Below, piece after piece: positions 34,201-36,437 of a stretch of DNA of 36,437 nucleotides. This DNA is from Williamsia sp. (lineage in GTDB: Bacteria; Bacteroidota; Bacteroidia; Chitinophagales; Chitinophagaceae), in contig JADCRZ010000053.1 of NCBI GenBank assembly GCA_015069695.1, forward strand, positions 1-36,437, in the 5' to 3' direction. The translations under genes were made by a program, and so were the position numbers. The notes under the pieces are model-generated. The model had not been told where the DNA came from and ran no database searches. It saw only the letters and a program-made list of their open reading frames with translations. The number at the start of each line of letters is the position of its first letter. Position 1 is the stretch's first letter.

Positions 34201-36437
34201 AATGGGTTGTATCCGGAAACCAAATATACGGTTGGCAGCAACCCAAATTTCAACCACGACAATTTCTGGGGAAGGGATCATACCACCAACAAGGGACGCT
34301 TTTTGATCGTGAACGGAGCTGGTAAAGCGACCACCGTGGTATGGCAGCAGAGCACAACGGTGAGGCCCAATACCACGTATTATTTTGCAGCTTGGGCCAT
34401 TAGTCTGAACAGCGTGCCGCCCTATGCGCAGCTGCAGTTTGCGATCAATGGAACCACGTTTGGTACAACGGCCGTACTGGCTGCCCGGCCCAATAACAAC
34501 AATCCGCCGTATAACTGGGTGCGTTTTTACGGAACCTGGAACTCGGGCAGTTCCACTTCTGCCACGATCTCTGTGGTGGACCTGCAAACGGCAGCGGGCG
34601 GAAACGATTTTGGATTGGATGACATTTCTTTTGGTACCCTGGATCCTGTTCCGTTTACCGTAGACGGCAGCACGGCTGTTTGTGCGGGAAGTACCCTGAC
34701 CCTGACACCCAATGTAAAAGGTGGCTCGGGTACCATCAATTACAGCTGGACGGGCCCCAACGGGTTTACTTCCAAGCTGGCCAATCCGGTCATTCCCAAC
34801 GCATCGGCTGCTAACGCGGGCGTATATACGCTTACAGTGAGCGATGCGTATGGCTGTCCGATGAGCGGAAAATATACGGTCACAGTAAACCCGCTTCCGA
34901 CGCTCACCCTTTCAAAAACCAATGTGGCCTGTAATGGCAATGCGACCGGTACAATTGCGGCTACGGTGGCAGGAGGCACCAAGCCGTATACCTATTCCTG
35001 GAGCAATGGGGCCAAGACAAAAGATTTGACCGGACTGGCGGCGGGTACGTATATGCTGACGGTAACAGATTCGGCGGGCTGTACTGCGAGTGGGGCGGTA
35101 ACCATTACCCAGCCGGCTGTTCTGACAGCTACAAAAGCGGTTACCAATGTAAAGTGCAATGGCGGTTCAACGGGTTCGGTGGTGATCACGCCCAGCGGTG
35201 GAACGGCTCCTTATACGATCACGCCGGTGCAGACGGGACTTGCGGCGGGCAACTATACGTTTACGGTAACGGATGCGAATGGATGTACCCTTCCGGTACA
35301 GGTTGCGGTTACACAGCCGGCCGCACTGGCGGCAACTGCTGCAGTAACCCATGTAAAATGCAGTGGAGCTTCCACCGGAGCGGTGGACTTAACCGTAAGT
35401 GGCGGCACAGCACCGTATACTTATTTGTGGAGCAATGGAGTAAAAACCCAGGATGTGAGTGGGTTAGCGGCGGGCAGCTATATATATACCGTAACAGATG
35501 CGCAGGGTTGCACCTGGAAGGATACGGTTGTGGTAACGCAACCGGCTGCGCTGGCAGCTGCAAAGGTGGTGACAAACGTGAAGTGCAATGGAGGGGCAAC
35601 GGGTTCGGTGGTGATTACGCCGAGCGGAGGGGTGGCACCTTATACCATTGCACCGGCACAAACAGGATTGGCAGCGGGCAATTATACGTTTACCGTAACA
35701 GATGCGAATGGATGTACGCTTCCTGTAGCGGTAACGATCACACAGCCGGCGGTCTTAAGTGCAACAAAGACCATTGCCAATGTAAAGTGCAACGGAGGGG
35801 CAACAGGATCTGTGGTGATTACGCCCAGTGGCGGAACGGCGCCCTACGTAATTACGCCGGCGCAGACGGGGCTGGTGGCGGGCAACTATACGTTTACGGT
35901 TACAGACTCAAACGGCTGTAGCATTCCGGTGCCGGTTACGATTACGCAGCCGGCGGTGCTGGGTACAGGTACGGTGGTGATGAATGTGAAGTGCAACGGG
36001 GCGGCTACGGGAGCGATCGATTTAACAGTGAGCGGAGGAACAGCGCCCTATACCTATGCTTGGAGCAATGGGGCAAAGACAGAAGATGTGAGCGGGTTGG
36101 CAGCAGGCAGTTACACCTACACGGTGACGGATGCAGGCGGATGTACTGCGGGCGGAACGGTGACGGTTACGCAGCCAGCGACGCTGACAGCTACAAGTGT
36201 GGCAACGAACGTGAAGTGTAACGGAGGAGCAACGGGGTCTGTGACGATCACACCCAGTGGCGGTGTGGCTCCTTACACCATCACACCAGCACAGACAGGA
36301 TTGGCAGCAGGTAGTTACACCTTTACGGTGAAGGATGCGAACAATTGTACCATTGCTGTTCCGGTTAACATAACACAGCCTGCGGCGCTTGGTACCAGTA
36401 CTGTGGTCACCAGTGTAAAATGCAATGGTACTTCCAC
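31204..36437 (+). CDS. Giant secreted SprB-type repeat adhesin (partial, runs off the right edge)
   Basis: A single frame is open from the TAG at about 31125 to the window end. The only plausible start is GTG at 31204, giving MRYSIGNTSG and then a signal sequence (FPVIAVAYLFIISFLLGF to PSQAQC). At least 1744 codons are present. Layout: two N-terminal Ig/PKD-like modules (about 47-230); five Ig-like repeats with a YQWQ signature and a YYRRVA strand (about 330-810); a jelly-roll, carbohydrate-binding-like module starting QVVNGDFSAGNTGF (about 970-1150); a PKD-like module; and SprB repeats with NVKCNGGATGSV from residue 1240 on. Such proteins are exported by T9SS and act as gliding or attachment adhesins. 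A C-terminal sorting domain is expected beyond the edge but not seen. The GTG start has no strong ribosome-binding site, so the true start could differ. Confidence 0.8.
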   Translation, partial: MRYSIGNTSGPIHSNNKRSKSFPVIAVAYLFIISFLLGFSNPSQAQCSVTATLTRNATVCQNAASPLVTFKGANGYSPYVFTYRVNGGANQTITSIAGDSVSIPVPTNVTGTFVYQLVKVADAVSCERSISLSVGVTVNSLPTATISGNASVCQGTGAPVVFTGANGTPPYTFTYTLNGGSTQTIATGPGSSVSLPAPTGTPGTYTYRLLGVTDNNGCSQVQTGTATVTVGVGSSLGLSSASGTDAQGICLGSSITPLTYTAGGTGTISITAGSLPAGVTGIYSGGVFTISGTPTATGTYNFTVTAAGGCNNPTMSGSIKVNAVTAGTIGTDQTFCSGADPSILTSITNATATGTLSYQWQISTVSCSAGFTNITGPGANTDKYDPPKKATTTAYYRRVATSTYNGVVCTAISNCVTVAILDIAGGTIGSDQLVCSGILPAQFSNQASATSSAGIITYQWQKSTQNCTNGFTNIAGAVGAVYTELVYPSATTYYRRVATATLNGVSCTAASNCVTLIPGTVSAGAIGTSDTLCSGVALALTQTAAASGSGALSYQWQSNTTGCNGTFADISGATSATYSIPAGLTTTTYFRRVVSTTVSGVVCSAVSNCVTIAITSITPGSVAGGGQTFCSGGNSGSFTSTAAAAGSGTITYQWQRSTTDCNSGFTNISGATAATYTPPAGLTATAYYRRVASTTANGISCQAYSNCLVIYINSITDGTTSGNQSICAGQDPAAFSATAATGTGTITYQWQSSTTDCNSGFSNISGATSAGYNPPAGLTATTYYRRIVNATLNGVVCTATGNCITVTVNPVSQMTSTSSVTICSGGSVNIPLSSTLPSTYTWTATANPNTTGETATTETGTVLTDTIFNSSTTTQTVTYSVVPKSTASGCAGPAQTVTVTVYPTLAVTIAANYCYGGGKVQLTANSNVPGVGFLWNTGETTQSILVDLAGGYWAKATTTAGCSSTAYIQVANEQVVNGDFSAGNTGFTSSYGYVDSTIYNGLYPETKYTVGSNPNFNHDNFWGRDHTTNKGRFLIVNGAGKATTVVWQQSTTVRPNTTYYFAAWAISLNSVPPYAQLQFAINGTTFGTTAVLAARPNNNNPPYNWVRFYGTWNSGSSTSATISVVDLQTAAGGNDFGLDDISFGTLDPVPFTVDGSTAVCAGSTLTLTPNVKGGSGTINYSWTGPNGFTSKLANPVIPNASAANAGVYTLTVSDAYGCPMSGKYTVTVNPLPTLTLSKTNVACNGNATGTIAATVAGGTKPYTYSWSNGAKTKDLTGLAAGTYMLTVTDSAGCTASGAVTITQPAVLTATKAVTNVKCNGGSTGSVVITPSGGTAPYTITPVQTGLAAGNYTFTVTDANGCTLPVQVAVTQPAALAATAAVTHVKCSGASTGAVDLTVSGGTAPYTYLWSNGVKTQDVSGLAAGSYIYTVTDAQGCTWKDTVVVTQPAALAAAKVVTNVKCNGGATGSVVITPSGGVAPYTIAPAQTGLAAGNYTFTVTDANGCTLPVAVTITQPAVLSATKTIANVKCNGGATGSVVITPSGGTAPYVITPAQTGLVAGNYTFTVTDSNGCSIPVPVTITQPAVLGTGTVVMNVKCNGAATGAIDLTVSGGTAPYTYAWSNGAKTEDVSGLAAGSYTYTVTDAGGCTAGGTVTVTQPATLTATSVATNVKCNGGATGSVTITPSGGVAPYTITPAQTGLAAGSYTFTVKDANNCTIAVPVNITQPAALGTSTVVTSVKCNGTS
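32190..33640 (+). repeat. Five Ig-like YQWQ repeats
   Basis: The YQWQ codons lie at 32275, 32575, 32863, 33157 and 33445, so the unit is 288-300 bp (96-100 residues). Each unit ends with a TTYYRRVA-like strand and an NCVT-x-like strand and starts with G-x-Q-x-x-CSG. Nucleotide similarity is high between units four and five. Confidence 0.8.
34921..36437 (+). repeat. SprB repeat array with two alternating unit lengths
   Basis: Units start at 34921, 35146, 35350, 35575, 35779, 35983, 36208 and 36412, giving spacings of 225, 204, 225, 204, 204, 225 and 204 bp. The 75-residue type contains TYxWSNGxKTxDVSGLAAG; the 68-residue type contains TITPAQTGLAAGNYTF. Each unit begins with a cysteine-centred NVKCNG motif and ends with TQPA. 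The eighth unit is cut by the window edge. Confidence 0.9.

Noticed and set aside
33814-34587. Long open - strand frame opposite the adhesin
   Set aside because: Antisense to the repeat protein; composition follows the repeat DNA, not a real protein.
35154-35921. Second open + strand frame in the SprB region, rich in Gly and Cys
   Set aside because: It is an alternative-phase reading of the SprB repeats; the in-phase frame has the conserved domain.
34921-36437. Regularly spaced direct repeats, first taken for a CRISPR-like or tandem-repeat array
   Set aside because: Repeats are 204 or 225 bp, multiples of three, keep one open frame and encode SprB modules.
1-36437. tRNA, rRNA or riboswitch
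   Set aside because: Intergenic regions were read for cloverleaf arms and common leader motifs by eye and none was found; a covariance-model search would be decisive.

Overview
The window looks like the chromosome of a Bacteroidota bacterium, most likely family Chitinophagaceae. The evidence is a type IX secretion (T9SS) sorting tail on one secreted enzyme, SprB-type repeats in a giant surface protein, a Bacteroidota-type outer-membrane beta-barrel protein, DUF2911 and DUF885 proteins, GH95, and TAnnTTTG-like -7 boxes. The family assignment is inferred from gene content; no rRNA or tRNA is present to confirm it.

Layout. (1) 1-8.15 kb is visibly more AT-rich and holds most of the broken genes: a frameshifted and truncated tyrosine recombinase, a DUF885 metallopeptidase-like gene, an OB-fold gene remnant, a PAS histidine kinase divergent from a Crp/Fnr regulator, a small DUF6572/zinc-ribbon gene pair, and at least two + strand genes broken by stops or a frameshift. 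It reads as the scar of a mobile or strain-variable island. (2) 8.16-13.7 kb holds single housekeeping or metabolic genes: dienelactone hydrolase, DUF2911-TPR protein, NdpA-like nucleoid protein, parvulin isomerase, and an arabinose/fucose isomerase-like enzyme. (3) 13.9-23.96 kb is a - strand run for glycan handling: GH95 alpha-L-fucosidase-like enzyme, SGNH esterase 21 bp downstream, NtrC-type sigma-54 activator, a T9SS-exported SGNH hydrolase with three PA14 modules, and an outer-membrane beta-barrel protein. (4) 24.1-27.6 kb has a YdiJ/D-lactate dehydrogenase-type flavo-iron-sulfur enzyme and a thioredoxin-fold lipid-free secreted protein. (5) 27.67-30.72 kb is the most unusual unit. Three overlapping - strand genes encode, in order of transcription, a small SET-domain protein, a D-Ala-D-Ala-ligase-like ATP-grasp enzyme, and a second ATP-grasp enzyme fused to a complete SET methyltransferase domain. 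(6) From 31.2 kb to the right edge runs one open + strand gene with a GTG start. It encodes a secreted repeat protein of at least 1744 codons, with Ig-like repeats, a putative carbohydrate-binding module and SprB repeats in two alternating lengths.

How the genes work together. The GH95/SGNH pair probably removes fucose and acyl groups from the same glycans, and the isomerase-like enzyme across the gap could process a released sugar, although no SusC/SusD pair is present. The SET/ATP-grasp genes overlap so tightly that their products are probably made together. Ligation by two different amidoligases plus SET-type methylation of the product, or of a protein or peptide partner, is the simplest reading, but the substrate cannot be told from sequence.
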